Assembly: GCA_903847975.1 (NCBI GenBank)
Contig: CAINFC010000035.1
Coordinates: 1 to 51,501, forward strand
Reading direction: 5' to 3'
DNA length: 51,501 nucleotides
From: an uncultured Acidobacteriota bacterium
GTDB lineage: Bacteria > Acidobacteriota > UBA6911 > CAINFC01
Position 1 is the stretch's first letter. Each line of letters opens with the position of its first letter. Below are positions 41,567 to 51,437 of the stretch, piece after piece. The position numbers and the translations under genes are program-made. The notes under the pieces were generated by a model. That model saw nothing but the letters and a program-made list of their open reading frames with translations. It was not told where the DNA came from and did no database searches.

Positions 41567-43318
41567 TCAAGGCCGCCGGATTCCGGTTCCCACGGGATAT
41601 TTTTCTCCCAGGGAAACCGGCAGCCGGCCGCGAAGGGGGATCTCTCCGAAAACCGCTTTGGCCGCGATTTTTTCGGCCTCCGGGTAGTATTCGAAAGCGG
41701 CCATATAACAGGGCAGCTCCGGTACGGCGTTCAGCAGGTAAGGGCTGCCGAAGACCACCAGCACAAAGGGCTTTTTTCCGGCAGACAGGTTTTTCAGCAG
41801 GCCGATCTGTTCCGGGGAAAGCTCCACGGAGCCCTTGCTGGAGGTCACCCGGATAAAGACCGAAACCAGGATGGCGTCGCTGGTTTTCACCGCCTGTTCC
41901 GCCTTCCGGAAGGCCAGAGGCGCGGCCTGCTTTCCCAGTTCCATGACGCGGGTGTTGACCTGTCTCTTCAGCAGCTCCCGGGCAAAAAGCGCGCCGGGCC
42001 TGGGCCTCCAGTTCATGGTATCCAGAAGCCGCAGGTGCAGGATGCGCGCGGATCGGGCCAGGCGCAGCGGAAGGCTGTGCCGTTCGTCCTTCACCAGGGT
42101 GATGGCATTTTCCATCATTTGCTGCGCCTGGGCCTGATGGCTCTTTTTCGTGGGGAGGGCGGCGGCGAAGGCCGGATCGGCGGGCGGATTGCGGGCCAGT
42201 CCCAGGCGGGCCTTGGCTTCCAGTATGCGGCGCACGGAAGCATTCAGCCGGTCCGCCGGAATGCGCCCCTGACGGGCGCTTTCCAGGAGGTCCTGGTAGG
42301 CATGAACCGTTTTCTGGGGAGCCAGCAGCATATCCGCTCCGGCCAGAAAGGCGCGGGTGAAAAGTTCCCGCGGCAGGGAAACATCCGCCAGGCCGCCCAT
42401 GCTCAGCGCATCCGTGAAGACCAGCCCCCGGAACCCGATCTCCTGGCGGAGCAGCCCGGTCAGGATCGCCGCCGAAAGAGTAGCTGGCAGGCCCTTCTGC
42501 GGTTCCAGGGCCGGGACCTCCAGGTGGCCCGCCATGACGCCGATCACCCCGGCTTCCATGGCGGCCCGGAAGGGTGTCAATTCCACTTTCTGGAGCTCCT
42601 CCCGGGTAGAGCGGATCACCGGCAGCTCCAGATGGCTGTCGGTGGAGGTATTGCCGTGGCCGGGAAAATGCTTGACCACGGCGATCATCCCGTTTTCCTG
42701 CAGCCCGCGCACATAGCTGCAAACCATTTCCTTCACCGCCTCCGGGTCTTCCCCGAAGGAGCGGATGTTGATAATCGGGTTGTGCGGATTGTTGTTTACG
42801 TCGGCCACCGGGTAAAAATCGACATGGATGCCGAGGGGCCGGGCTTCCCGGGCGGTAATCAGGCCGGCCTGGCGGGCCTGCTCCGGATCCCCGCCGGCGC
42901 CGATGGCCATCGCCCGCGGGATCCGGGTGGCTCCCGGAAAGCGGAAGCCGGTGCCGCCTTCGAGGTCGGCGGTGATCAGCAGCGGCAGAGGGCTGGCTTT
43001 TTGCAGGCGGTTCAGGGTGGGAACGATGTCCCGCAGGTTTCCGGCCGACAGGTGCAGCCCTCCGGGGCGAAACCTGCGCACGCTTTCCAGGAACGCGGGA
43101 AACGATTTGCTGCCGGGACGGATGCTCCGGGCGGAAAAGGAGGGGATCAGCAGCTGCCCGACTTTTTCCTCGAGGCTCATTTTTGCCAGGGTCTTTTCCA
43201 CCCAGTCGCGCCCGGCCTCATCCAGCGGGCCGATCCGGAAAGCCGGGTCCGCGGCAAAGCCCGCCCAGGCGGCCCAAAGTAACAGAATGGCGGAACACAA
43301 CCGTTTTCCCGAAAGCAT
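41567..43318 (-). CDS. secreted GH3 beta-N-acetylhexosaminidase (NagZ-like)
   Basis: The protein has 583 residues with a signal peptide (about 1-22). The GH3 barrel (about 30-380) has KHFPGHGNTSTDSHLELP with Asp227-Ser-His229, the His/Asp acid-base loop found in NagZ-type enzymes, and nucleophile Asp303 in GLVFTDALSMGG. A second, alpha/beta-sandwich domain follows at about 400-583 (ILVSVFIRVTSSKGSVELS). NagZ proper often lacks that part, so it resembles the longer two-domain secreted subtype. It cleaves terminal GlcNAc from cell-wall fragments, or beta-glucosides. It is convergent with the helicase and divergent from the DUF1684 gene. Confidence 0.92.
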   Translation of the reverse strand: MLSGKRLCSAILLLWAAWAGFAADPAFRIGPLDEAGRDWVEKTLAKMSLEEKVGQLLIPSFSARSIRPGSKSFPAFLESVRRFRPGGLHLSAGNLRDIVPTLNRLQKASPLPLLITADLEGGTGFRFPGATRIPRAMAIGAGGDPEQARQAGLITAREARPLGIHVDFYPVADVNNNPHNPIINIRSFGEDPEAVKEMVCSYVRGLQENGMIAVVKHFPGHGNTSTDSHLELPVIRSTREELQKVELTPFRAAMEAGVIGVMAGHLEVPALEPQKGLPATLSAAILTGLLRQEIGFRGLVFTDALSMGGLADVSLPRELFTRAFLAGADMLLAPQKTVHAYQDLLESARQGRIPADRLNASVRRILEAKARLGLARNPPADPAFAAALPTKKSHQAQAQQMMENAITLVKDERHSLPLRLARSARILHLRLLDTMNWRPRPGALFARELLKRQVNTRVMELGKQAAPLAFRKAEQAVKTSDAILVSVFIRVTSSKGSVELSPEQIGLLKNLSAGKKPFVLVVFGSPYLLNAVPELPCYMAAFEYYPEAEKIAAKAVFGEIPLRGRLPVSLGEKYPVGTGIRRP

Positions 43319-43463
43319 AGGCTGCTAAAATACCACGAAACCGGGGCGGGAAACAAAAACCCGAGGCATGCGGCCGCCGCTTTACCCCCCGGCAGACAGG
43401 CCACGCGGAGCTGCGGAGGTTTCGTGGTTGGCCCTTGTGAAAGTGGTATACAATTCTCTGGCT

Positions 43464-44201
43464 ATGTTCTGTATTGCCATGTTCGGATCCGCAGGAAGGG
43501 GTGGCCCGGTCCGGGAGCCAGCCCGGGGGTGGTTTCTGGCCTTCCTTTTCTGGCTATTGCTATCGACCGGCTGCGAGGTGGAGAGAGGCGGGCTTCCCGG
43601 GCAGACGGGCGCTCCGGCCGTGCCGGTCTCTTTTTCCGGCGCGGAGTCCCAGAGCTGGAAGGAGCGGAGCGCGGAGGCGCGAAAAGCCAAAGACAAAGCC
43701 TTCCAGGAGGCGGAGTCTCCTCTGGCGGATTCCTACCGGGCCGGTTTCAAGGGCCTGTCCTATTACCCTATCGACCCGCGCTACTGCTTCCAGGGCAGGA
43801 TTTACCGCCTGCCGCAGGGACAGTTCATCCGTATGGCGGCCAGCGACGGCGAGATGCGCAAGGCGATCCACTGGGGCTATTTCCGCTTCCAGCTGAGCGC
43901 CGATACCATCTGCACCCTGCAGGTTTACAAGATGATCGATCCCGATCCGCGGGTGCAGGAATCGCTGTTTCTGCCCTTTATCGATGCCGGCGCCGGCAAG
44001 GAAACCTATGGGGGAGGGCGCTTTCTGGACCTGGAGGAAAAGGCCGAAGGAGATTATATCGTGGACTTCAACCAGGCCTACAATCCCTACTGCGCTTACG
44101 GTAAAAAATACAGCTGCCCGGTGCCTCCCCGGGAAAACCGGCTCAGCGTGGCGATTCCGGCGGGGGAGAAGATTTTTGTCCGGGAGGATAAAACGGATTA
44201 A
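43464..44201 (+). CDS. DUF1684 lipoprotein
   Basis: About 245 residues are predicted from the ATG at 43464 (43479 is an alternative). The signal has lipobox LSTGC, so Cys37 is likely lipidated. The DUF1684 pattern is clear: SPLADSYRAGFKGLSYYPID, RMAASDGEMRKAIHWGYFRF, DAGAGKETYGGGRFLDLEEK and DFNQAYNPYCAYGKKYSCPV. No function is established for the family. A TATACAAT string lies ten bases before the start and may be a -10 box with a very short leader. yggS follows after four bases, so both are cotranscribed. Confidence 0.86.
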   Translation: MFCIAMFGSAGRGGPVREPARGWFLAFLFWLLLSTGCEVERGGLPGQTGAPAVPVSFSGAESQSWKERSAEARKAKDKAFQEAESPLADSYRAGFKGLSYYPIDPRYCFQGRIYRLPQGQFIRMAASDGEMRKAIHWGYFRFQLSADTICTLQVYKMIDPDPRVQESLFLPFIDAGAGKETYGGGRFLDLEEKAEGDYIVDFNQAYNPYCAYGKKYSCPVPPRENRLSVAIPAGEKIFVREDKTD

Positions 44202-44205
44202 ACCT

Positions 44206-44913
44206 ATGGAGACCATGGCCGAAAGACTGCGCCAGGTTCAGGAGCGGATCCGCACTGCGGCGCTCGGCGCGCACCGCGATCCATCGGAGGTCCGGCTGGT
44301 GGCGGTCTGCAAAACCTATCCGGCGGAAACGGTGGCCGAGGCGGTGGCCTGCGGGCAGACCTGCTTCGGGGAAAACAAGGTGCAGGAAGCGGCGGCCAAG
44401 ATTCCGGCGGTGCAGAGCGCTGTACGCCTGGAGTGGCACCTTGTGGGGCACCTGCAGAGCAACAAGGCGCAGCGGTCCGCGGAACTGTTTGACTGGGTGC
44501 ACTCGGTGGACAGCCTGAAAGTGTTGAGCCGGCTGAGCGAGGGAGCGGCCCGGGCCGGGAAGGTGCTGCCGGTGCTCCTCCAGGTGGACCTGGCCGGAGA
44601 GGCCACCAAGGCCGGGCTGGAAGCGGAGGAACTGGAAGAGATACTCGCTTCCGCCGGGCAATTTCCGCATGCGGAAATCCGGGGATTCATGCTCCTTCCT
44701 CCTTTCCGGGAGGATCCCGAAGAGGTGCGGCCCTATTTCCGGCAGCTGCGCGGGCTGCGCGACCGGATGGCAGCGCGTTTTCCCGGGCTGCGCCTGGACC
44801 AGCTTTCCATGGGAATGAGCCACGATTTCGAAGTGGCCATCCAGGAAGGGGCGACGATGGTGCGGGTGGGAACAGCTATTTTTGGAAGCCGCCCGGTGCC
44901 CGCGAGCGGCTAA
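44206..44913 (+). CDS. yggS: YggS-family PLP homeostasis protein
   Basis: The protein has 235 residues from the ATG at 44206; the longer open frame upstream belongs to the lipoprotein gene. PLP lysine Lys36 is in [11 protein letters not shown], and the family motif FGENKVQEA follows, with [11 protein letters not shown] and the closing [20 protein letters not shown]. It binds PLP and regulates its supply to aminotransferases and other enzymes. The short spacing to the upstream gene suggests translational coupling. Confidence 0.94.
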   Translation: METMAERLRQVQERIRTAALGAHRDPSEVRLVAVCKTYPAETVAEAVACGQTCFGENKVQEAAAKIPAVQSAVRLEWHLVGHLQSNKAQRSAELFDWVHSVDSLKVLSRLSEGAARAGKVLPVLLQVDLAGEATKAGLEAEELEEILASAGQFPHAEIRGFMLLPPFREDPEEVRPYFRQLRGLRDRMAARFPGLRLDQLSMGMSHDFEVAIQEGATMVRVGTAIFGSRPVPASG

Positions 44914-44951
44914 GAGCGAGAAGCGAATCAGGAAAGAAAGGACAGCGGGGA

Positions 44952-46133
44952 ATGAAAGGGAATGCAGTCATCGGCCAGAGCGGCGGGCCGACCAGCGTGA
45001 TTAATGCCAGTTTGCTGGGAGTGATCCGGGGGTGCCTGAGCCAGCCCGGCATCGGCAGGATTTACGGAATGAAATTCGGGATCCAGGGCTTCATGGAAGA
45101 AAACCTGCTGGACCTCGGGGCACAGCCTTCCCCGGTTCTCGAAGGCCTGCGACACACCCCCGGCTCGGCGCTGGGATCCTGCCGCCACAAGGTCCGGGAG
45201 ACGGACTTCCCCCGGATCATGGAGGTCATGAAAAAGCATGACATCCGGTACTTTTTCCTGATCGGCGGAAACGATACCATGGACACCATCCACCGCGTGG
45301 AGCGCCACTGCCGGGAGAATTCCTTCGAGATGCTTGGGATCGGGGTGCCCAAGACGGTGGACAACGACCTGTTCGGCACGGATCATACCCCCGGATTTTC
45401 CAGCGCCGCGCGCTATGTGGCCCTGTCGGTCCTGCAGGAGGGGATCCTGGCCCGGGACATGCGCCGGGTGGACCAGTTCGTAATTTTTCAGACCGTCGGC
45501 CGCTCCGCCGGATGGCTGGCGGCATCCTCGGCCCTGGCGCGCCAGAGGGAAGGCGACGCCCCGCACATCATTCTGATGCCGGAACGGCCTTTCGTCCGGG
45601 AAAACTTCCTGCGGGACGCCGGGCGCTGCTTCCAAAATTACGGATTCGTTTCTGTGGTTTGCGGCGAGGGGATCACCACCGCCGACGGGAAGCCGGTCAG
45701 CGCCAGCACGGTCACCGACAAGTTCCGCAACGTCGAATTCGGCGCCATGGGCGGCACCAGCGCGGCGATGGTCCTGCACCAGATGCTGTCCCGTGAGTAT
45801 GGCTGGCGCGGCGAGTTCGAGGTGACCGAATCGCTGCAGATGTGCGCGGCCGACCGCGCCGTGGAACTGGACCGGGAGGAAGCCTATGCCTGCGGCTTTC
45901 GGGCCGCGGAGCTGGCCGCCCGGGGCCGGACCGGGGTGATGGTCTCCCTGGAGCGCCAAGCCGGCCGCTCCTATTCCTGCGCGCTCGGCGAGGTTCCTCT
46001 GGTGGAAGTGGCTGAGCACGCCAAGCCCATGCCGGACAAGTATATCCACCCGGACGGGAACGACGTAACCGGGGAATTCCTGGAGTATGCCCGCCCTCTC
46101 CTCGGAGAGATGCCCGACTATATCCGCTTCTGA
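44952..46133 (+). CDS. pfp: pyrophosphate-dependent 6-phosphofructokinase
   Basis: The protein has 393 residues. The opening AVIGQSGGPTSVINASLLG is typical of PPi-using enzymes. GGNDTMDT at 105-112 has Asp108 where ATP-dependent enzymes have Gly, and PKTVDND at 133-139 has Lys134 where those have Gly; both changes mark PPi as the phosphate donor. It interconverts fructose 6-phosphate and fructose 1,6-bisphosphate. It is 55 bases from a SIS-domain isomerase gene on the same strand, so both may share control. It fits an energy-limited or anaerobic life style. Confidence 0.93.
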   Translation: MKGNAVIGQSGGPTSVINASLLGVIRGCLSQPGIGRIYGMKFGIQGFMEENLLDLGAQPSPVLEGLRHTPGSALGSCRHKVRETDFPRIMEVMKKHDIRYFFLIGGNDTMDTIHRVERHCRENSFEMLGIGVPKTVDNDLFGTDHTPGFSSAARYVALSVLQEGILARDMRRVDQFVIFQTVGRSAGWLAASSALARQREGDAPHIILMPERPFVRENFLRDAGRCFQNYGFVSVVCGEGITTADGKPVSASTVTDKFRNVEFGAMGGTSAAMVLHQMLSREYGWRGEFEVTESLQMCAADRAVELDREEAYACGFRAAELAARGRTGVMVSLERQAGRSYSCALGEVPLVEVAEHAKPMPDKYIHPDGNDVTGEFLEYARPLLGEMPDYIRF

Positions 46134-46188
46134 GGGCCGCCGGCTTCCGTCCATTCTCGAATCACATACACATAAGGAAGGAAAAACC

Positions 46189-47217
46189 ATGAATCGGAAA
46201 GATGCGAAATATAAGGATTTTGCCCTGGTGCAGGAAATGCTGGAAACCCCGGAGGTGATCCGGCAGTTCGATTACGATCAGGCCGGGGAGCTGGTATCCG
46301 CGGTCAAGGAGACCGGGAAGCTGATGATGACCGGGGAAGGATCCAGCCGGATTTTTCCCGCCAAGAATTTTATCGCCGAGGCGGGCAAAGCCGGCCTGTC
46401 GATCCAGACGGCCACCGAGGGAGCCCGGCAGGCACAAGAGTACAACCTGGGCTCCTACGCCGTCCTGGGGGTAAGCAACAGCGGCCGGACCAAAGAGCTC
46501 ATCTCTCTCTTTTCCCGGCTCAAAGCCGACGGGCACCCGCGCCTGTTCGGGCTGACCGCCCAGCCGGGATCCCAGCTGGAAAGCCTGGCCCGCCGCTGCC
46601 ACGTGCTGCGCTGCGGATCGGAGCAGGCCGTGGCAGCGACCAAGAGCGTGGCGGAACAGGGGCTGTTTTATCAGTCGCTGCTTTGCGGTCTGGCGGCCGA
46701 AAAAGGGAGCGAGGCGGTGCGCCGCAACCAGCCGGAGGCGGCGGATGCCGCCCGGGACGTACTGGAAGCGGAGCTGCCGGCAGACCTGGTGCAGTCGATT
46801 GCCGGAGCCGGCATGATCTATTTTGCCGGAAGAAACAACGGAGTTGCCGAGGAGCTGACTCTCAAGACCAACGAAATTACCCGCAAGAAGAGCGATTTCC
46901 TGGAAGGGACCTATGCCGTCCACGGGATCGAGGAGGTGATGGATCCCGCCGATGTGGTCGTGGTGGTGGATCCGTATCCCGAAGAGGAAGAGAAGTTCCG
47001 GCAATGCCTGGTGGACGGAGTCGGCATGAAAGTGTTTGCCATTGCCGCCCGGGAGACTTCCTTCCCCACGATTCGAATCCCCCGGGTCTGGGGATTCGAT
47101 ACCTTCCTGCAGCTGCTGGCCGGCTGGAATATTCTGGTTCATGTGGGAGTTTACAACGGCATCCATCTGGACAAGCCGGTTCGGGCCCGCAAGGTGGGCA
47201 ACGAGTTTCTGGGCTGA
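46189..47217 (+). CDS. SIS-domain sugar isomerase
   Basis: The protein has 342 residues from the ATG after AAGGAAGGAA. Two SIS folds can be traced: the first (about 25-170) with MMTGEGSSRIFPAKNF and LGVSNSGRTKELISLF, the second (about 195-330) with MIYFAGRNNGVAEELTLKTN. The layout matches GlmS without its glutaminase domain, and the AgaS/FrlB-type isomerases. A Ser/Thr-Ser-rich phosphate loop is present in SNSGRTKE. It probably interconverts phosphosugars and amino sugars, feeding or draining fructose 6-phosphate, which fits its position next to pfp. It ends four bases before nadA. Confidence 0.86.
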   Translation: MNRKDAKYKDFALVQEMLETPEVIRQFDYDQAGELVSAVKETGKLMMTGEGSSRIFPAKNFIAEAGKAGLSIQTATEGARQAQEYNLGSYAVLGVSNSGRTKELISLFSRLKADGHPRLFGLTAQPGSQLESLARRCHVLRCGSEQAVAATKSVAEQGLFYQSLLCGLAAEKGSEAVRRNQPEAADAARDVLEAELPADLVQSIAGAGMIYFAGRNNGVAEELTLKTNEITRKKSDFLEGTYAVHGIEEVMDPADVVVVVDPYPEEEEKFRQCLVDGVGMKVFAIAARETSFPTIRIPRVWGFDTFLQLLAGWNILVHVGVYNGIHLDKPVRARKVGNEFLG

Positions 47218-47221
47218 GGCC

Positions 47222-48133
47222 ATGAAGGTCGCCGATCTTCCCGATCGCATCCGGGGGCTGAAGCGCGAAAAAAACGCGGTTATCCTGGCCCACAACTACC
47301 AGCTGCCGGAGGTGCAGGATGTGGCCGATTTTGTCGGGGACAGCCTCGGATTAAGCCTGGAGGCCCGGAAAACGGAGGCCGACCTCATTGTTTTCTGCGG
47401 CGTGCATTTTATGGCGGAAACCGCCAAGATCCTCAATCCTGCCCGGAAAGTGCTGATGCCCGATCCGCAAGCCGGCTGCCCGATGGCCGACATGATCAAC
47501 GGGGCGCAGCTGGCGGAGATGAAGCAGCGCCACCCGCAGGCCAAAGTGGTCTGCTACATCAACTCCACCGCCGAGGTCAAAGCCCTTTCGGACCTGTGCT
47601 GCACTTCGGGCAATGCCCTGGAGGTGGTCGCTTCTCTGGGAAAAGAAGAGGTTCTTTTTGTTCCCGACCAGTACCTCGGCAGCTGGGTGGAAGAGAAGCT
47701 CGGCCGCAGGATGATTCTCTGGAGCGGCTACTGCAATATTCACGTACGAATTACACCGGAGGCCCTGCTGGAAGCACGAAGGGAGCACCCCCAGGCTCTG
47801 GCTATGGCTCACCCGGAATGCCCGCCGGCGGTCCGAAACCTGGCGGATTACGTGGCCAGCACATCGCAGATGGTTACCTTTCCGGAAACGGTGTCTGCCC
47901 GGGAGTTTATCGTGGCCACCGAAAGCGGAATTCTTCATCAGCTGGGGAAAAAATACCCGGACCGCCGTTTCTACCCCGCAGAAAAGCGGTCCATCTGTCC
48001 CAACATGAAAAAGACCAGCCTGGAAAAGGTACTCTGGTGCCTGGAAGACGAAAAGACGGAGATCTTGGTGGAGGACTCAGTCGCCCGCCAGGCCGGCGTC
48101 TGCATCCGGAGAATGCTGGAGCTCCGGAAGTAG
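47222..48133 (+). CDS. nadA: quinolinate synthase NadA
   Basis: The protein has 303 residues from the ATG at 47222; the longer upstream frame is the SIS gene. Cluster ligands are Cys59 (FCGVHFMAE), Cys127 (CCTSGNALEVV) and Cys259 (SICPNMKKT); other family motifs are ILAHNYQLPEVQDVADFVGD and GQ-type HPECPPAV. NadA condenses iminoaspartate with dihydroxyacetone phosphate to make quinolinate for NAD, using a 4Fe-4S cluster. nadB and nadC are not in the window. Its stop is only two bases from the stop of the convergent sensor kinase. Confidence 0.95.
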   Translation: MKVADLPDRIRGLKREKNAVILAHNYQLPEVQDVADFVGDSLGLSLEARKTEADLIVFCGVHFMAETAKILNPARKVLMPDPQAGCPMADMINGAQLAEMKQRHPQAKVVCYINSTAEVKALSDLCCTSGNALEVVASLGKEEVLFVPDQYLGSWVEEKLGRRMILWSGYCNIHVRITPEALLEARREHPQALAMAHPECPPAVRNLADYVASTSQMVTFPETVSAREFIVATESGILHQLGKKYPDRRFYPAEKRSICPNMKKTSLEKVLWCLEDEKTEILVEDSVARQAGVCIRRMLELRK

Positions 48134-48135
48134 TT

Positions 48136-51033
48136 TCATTCGGATGCCAGAGCTTCCCGGATTTTCAGGGCCAGATCTTTCACCGAAAAAGGTTTCTGGA
48201 TGAAGTGTACGCCCTCCGGCAGGATTCCCTGGCTGGCGATGACATCCGCAGAATAGCCGGAAATGAAAAGGCAGCGCAGTCCAGGGATTCGATCTTCCAG
48301 AATTTTTCGCAAGTCCTGACCGTTCATTTCCGGCATCACCACGTCGGTCAGCAGCAGGCGGATGGTTCCCGGATGGCCCTCCGCCAGCCGGAGGGCCTCG
48401 CTTGGCAGGGATGCCCCTAGCACGGTATATCCCAGGCGCTTGAGAACGTTGGCTGTCATCCTCATGATGGGAGCCTCGTCTTCCACCAGCAGGATGGTCT
48501 CGCTGCCCCGCACGATTCCTGCCGCGACCGGTTTCGGAGTACCTCCTGCCGTCTTCCGATGGCGGGGAAGGTAGATCCGGAAGACAGTTCCCTGGGCCGG
48601 TTCGCTCTGCACGCGGATGAATCCCTTGTTCTGCTGGACGATGCCGTAGACCGTGGCCAGTCCAAGGCCGGTCCCGCGCCCCAGTTCCTTGGTGGTGAAG
48701 AAAGGCTCGAAGAGGTTTTCCAGCGTTTCTCGGCTCATGCCGCTGCCGTCGTCGCGGATGCGAAGAAGGACGTAATCCCCGGGTAGAATTTCCGTATCGG
48801 ATGCGCAGTCTTGCAGGCGTAAGGAGATGTTTTCCGTTTCGATGTTGATTTTGCCGATGCCGGTGATCGCATCGCGGGCGTTGACGCAGAGGTTGGTCAT
48901 CATCTGATCGATCTGGGAGGGGTCCATTTTTACGGCCCAGAGATCGATGGCCGGGTTCCAGGTAAGGCGGATGTTTTCCCCGATCAGGCGCCGCAGCATT
49001 TTCAACAGGCCTTCGATGACCTCATTCAGGTCCAGCACTTCCGGGGAGATGGGCTGCCGGCGGGCGAAAGCCAGCAGTTGCCGCGTCAGACTTGCGGATC
49101 GTCCAGCTGCCTCTCGTATCTCACTCAGTTCGCTCAGGAGGGAGGGAGGCAGGTCGGGGTTCATCAGAGCTATGTCGACGTAGCCGAGAATTACCGAGAG
49201 CATGTTGTTGAAATCGTGAGCCACGCCACCCGCCAGACGGCCGATGGACTCCAGCTTCTGAGCCTGAATCAGCTGTGCCTGGAGCTTTTGCCTTTCCTCC
49301 TCCGCCCTTTTTCGGTCGGTGATATCGCGAACGATGGTAGTGACCTCCTCCGGCCCGCTGGCTACCATGCGGGCTTCATAGGACCGAAGGCCCTTTCCGG
49401 GAATCGGCAGCTGGTATTCGAACGACTGCAGCTCGCCGGTTGCCAGGGCCAGCGCTGTCTTCCGGTCGATGAGGTCCGCAAAGTCCGGCGGTGTGATATC
49501 CCGATTGCGCAATCCGATCAGGGATGTACCCGGCAGGACGTGAAGGTCTTCCGGCCGGGCCTGGTAGTCCAGAAAAATTCCCTGGCGGTTGATGCGGAAC
49601 ATCATATCGGGAATGGCCTGGAGCATGGCCCGGGCCCGCGATGCGCCTTCACGGATTTCCTCGGTGACCCGCTTGCGCTCGGTGATGTCCCGGATAAAAG
49701 CGACAAACTGGCCGCCTTCCAGCGGGCGGTACTGAACGCTGACCTCCACATTATAGGCGCTTCCGTCCTTGCGGCGATGACACGACTCGAAGCGGTCTTC
49801 CCCGCGGGCTATTACCCACTGTATGTGGATGGCCGTGGCCTCCTTTGATTCCGCGTATTCCAGGTCGTTGATGTTCATGATCAGCAGTTCGTCCGCACCG
49901 TAGCCGCTCATCCGGCAATAGGTCTCGTTGACCTCCCGAAGAAAGCCGCAGGAATCGATGATCAAAAAGCCGTCCATGGCCGTCTGCAAAACGGCCCGAT
50001 GCCTTTCCTCGCTTTGCCGGACGGCTTCTTCGGCTCCGTGCCGCAGCTCCTCGCGCTTCAGGCTGCCGATGGCCGATCCTATGCTGGCGGCGGCCTCCTC
50101 GAACAGCAGGATTTCCTTGTCGCGGAAAAAACCGGGCTCTCCGGCATAAACGGTTAGAACCTCCCGGACCTCCCCCTCCACCGGGATGGGGAAGGCGGCA
50201 GAGGCGGCAAATCCCTCCCGGATGCCGATCTGGCGCCAGGGTGCCGTTTCCGGAGCTTCGGCGAAGTGGTTGCATACCATGGGGCGCCTTTCGCGAACGG
50301 CGGTGCCCGTGGGCCCGCGGCCCTCGGGACGCTCGTCGGCATATACCCGGATCTGGTCCGTGTATCCGCCGGGGTCCTGGTACCGGGCTACCGGGAGGAT
50401 TTGCATGGAAACTGCGTCCTGGCGGCCGATCCAGGCCATCTTCAGTTCTCCGTGAGTGACCAGAATGCGGCAGACCCCCTCCAGCAGCTCCTCCTGCGTC
50501 TTGACCTGAAGGATGAACCGGTGGATCCTGCTGAGCGCCAGGTAGAGGCGGTTCATTCGCAGGATTTCGGCTTCGAAGGCCTTGCGGTCGGTAATCTCTT
50601 CGATGGTGGCAATGGTTCGCAACGGATTTCCGGACGAGTCGCGCAGCAGGGCCACATTCACGTTTACCCAGGCGACGCTGCCATCCTTGCGCTGGTAGCG
50701 CTTTTCCAGCTGGAAGCTCGGAATCTCGCCACGGACCGCGCTCTGGAAGAGTTCCGAATCCCGCAACCGATCCTCGGGGTGCGTAATCTCGGATATTCGC
50801 AGGGCAAGCATTTCCTCCCGGCTGTAGCCGGTAATTTCGCACATCTTACGGTTGACATACAGCCATCGCCCGGTGTGCGGATCGGCCTGGGCCATGCCGA
50901 TAGAGGCCATGTCGAAAAGGGACTGGAACAGCCTTCCGCTCTCTTCTGCTTTTTGCCGGGATTCTTCCCCGGTCCGTTCCGGGGTTTCTCCCTGGTCACC
51001 GGAATGTGCGGGATCCCGCCGAGTTTCACCCAT
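48136..51033 (-). CDS. multi-PAS/GAF hybrid sensor histidine kinase
   Basis: The protein has 965 residues from the ATG at 51033 (a GTG at 51048 is possible). Domains are PAS (about 37-150), GAF (about 175-330), two more PAS (about 350-460 and 475-585), HisKA with His606 (GGVAHDFNNML), HATPase (about 705-820; N-box NLCVNARDAI, RDDGSGMS, GTGLGLATVYG) and a receiver with Asp897 (LLLTDVVMPEMNG). No membrane segment is evident, so it is a cytoplasmic sensor. All catalytic boxes are intact. It may phosphorylate an unlinked regulator; no partner gene lies beside it within the window. Confidence 0.93.
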   Translation of the reverse strand: MGETRRDPAHSGDQGETPERTGEESRQKAEESGRLFQSLFDMASIGMAQADPHTGRWLYVNRKMCEITGYSREEMLALRISEITHPEDRLRDSELFQSAVRGEIPSFQLEKRYQRKDGSVAWVNVNVALLRDSSGNPLRTIATIEEITDRKAFEAEILRMNRLYLALSRIHRFILQVKTQEELLEGVCRILVTHGELKMAWIGRQDAVSMQILPVARYQDPGGYTDQIRVYADERPEGRGPTGTAVRERRPMVCNHFAEAPETAPWRQIGIREGFAASAAFPIPVEGEVREVLTVYAGEPGFFRDKEILLFEEAAASIGSAIGSLKREELRHGAEEAVRQSEERHRAVLQTAMDGFLIIDSCGFLREVNETYCRMSGYGADELLIMNINDLEYAESKEATAIHIQWVIARGEDRFESCHRRKDGSAYNVEVSVQYRPLEGGQFVAFIRDITERKRVTEEIREGASRARAMLQAIPDMMFRINRQGIFLDYQARPEDLHVLPGTSLIGLRNRDITPPDFADLIDRKTALALATGELQSFEYQLPIPGKGLRSYEARMVASGPEEVTTIVRDITDRKRAEEERQKLQAQLIQAQKLESIGRLAGGVAHDFNNMLSVILGYVDIALMNPDLPPSLLSELSEIREAAGRSASLTRQLLAFARRQPISPEVLDLNEVIEGLLKMLRRLIGENIRLTWNPAIDLWAVKMDPSQIDQMMTNLCVNARDAITGIGKINIETENISLRLQDCASDTEILPGDYVLLRIRDDGSGMSRETLENLFEPFFTTKELGRGTGLGLATVYGIVQQNKGFIRVQSEPAQGTVFRIYLPRHRKTAGGTPKPVAAGIVRGSETILLVEDEAPIMRMTANVLKRLGYTVLGASLPSEALRLAEGHPGTIRLLLTDVVMPEMNGQDLRKILEDRIPGLRCLFISGYSADVIASQGILPEGVHFIQKPFSVKDLALKIREALASE

Positions 51034-51218
51034 GATATCTTTCCCCACCCCTTGTTACGAATGCCTGGTTCTGAAATGAGAACCGGTTTGTTCTGTCCTA
51101 ACGATACTATGAAATGCGGCCCGGGAGAAGTAGTCCGACTCCTGTCTCCCGTTTCTTTTTCCTTTGTGCAAGCCGCCGGGGATTCCCGGCGTCTCTTTCA
51201 GTTTTCAGGAGAGATGTT

Positions 51219-51437
51219 ATGGTAACGGAAGTAAGCAGTCCGAGCAGCCTCATAGCCCATCTGTTGAATTCCCCATCGCAGAAGCACAAAGACAGACTGT
51301 TCCGGAAGGCACCAGGTCGACTTTTTGCGAGATTATCTTTTCTGACAGCCCGGCATAAGGGAACCCCGAAAGGGGTTCCGGAACACAGCCCGGGGTTGCG
51401 CCGCACGGACGCTACCCCGGGTAGGCGGATTTTTTGA
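51219..51437 (+). CDS. candidate small gene running into the right-end repeat
   Basis: The ATG follows AGGAGAG at six bases, one of the stronger ribosome sites here. The frame gives 72 residues: the first 45 (VTEVSSPSSLIAHLLN, then basic) are Ser/Lys/Arg-rich, and the last part is translated from the palindromic repeat that starts near 51359. It may be a gene whose 3' end was replaced by the repeat, or not a gene. No family recognised. Confidence 0.3.
   Translation: MVTEVSSPSSLIAHLLNSPSQKHKDRLFRKAPGRLFARLSFLTARHKGTPKGVPEHSPGLRRTDATPGRRIF

Noticed and set aside
51034-51048. GTG start at 51048 for the sensor kinase
   Set aside because: The ATG at 51033 has a purine-rich GGGGAAAG at good distance; the GTG would add five residues without a clear ribosome site.
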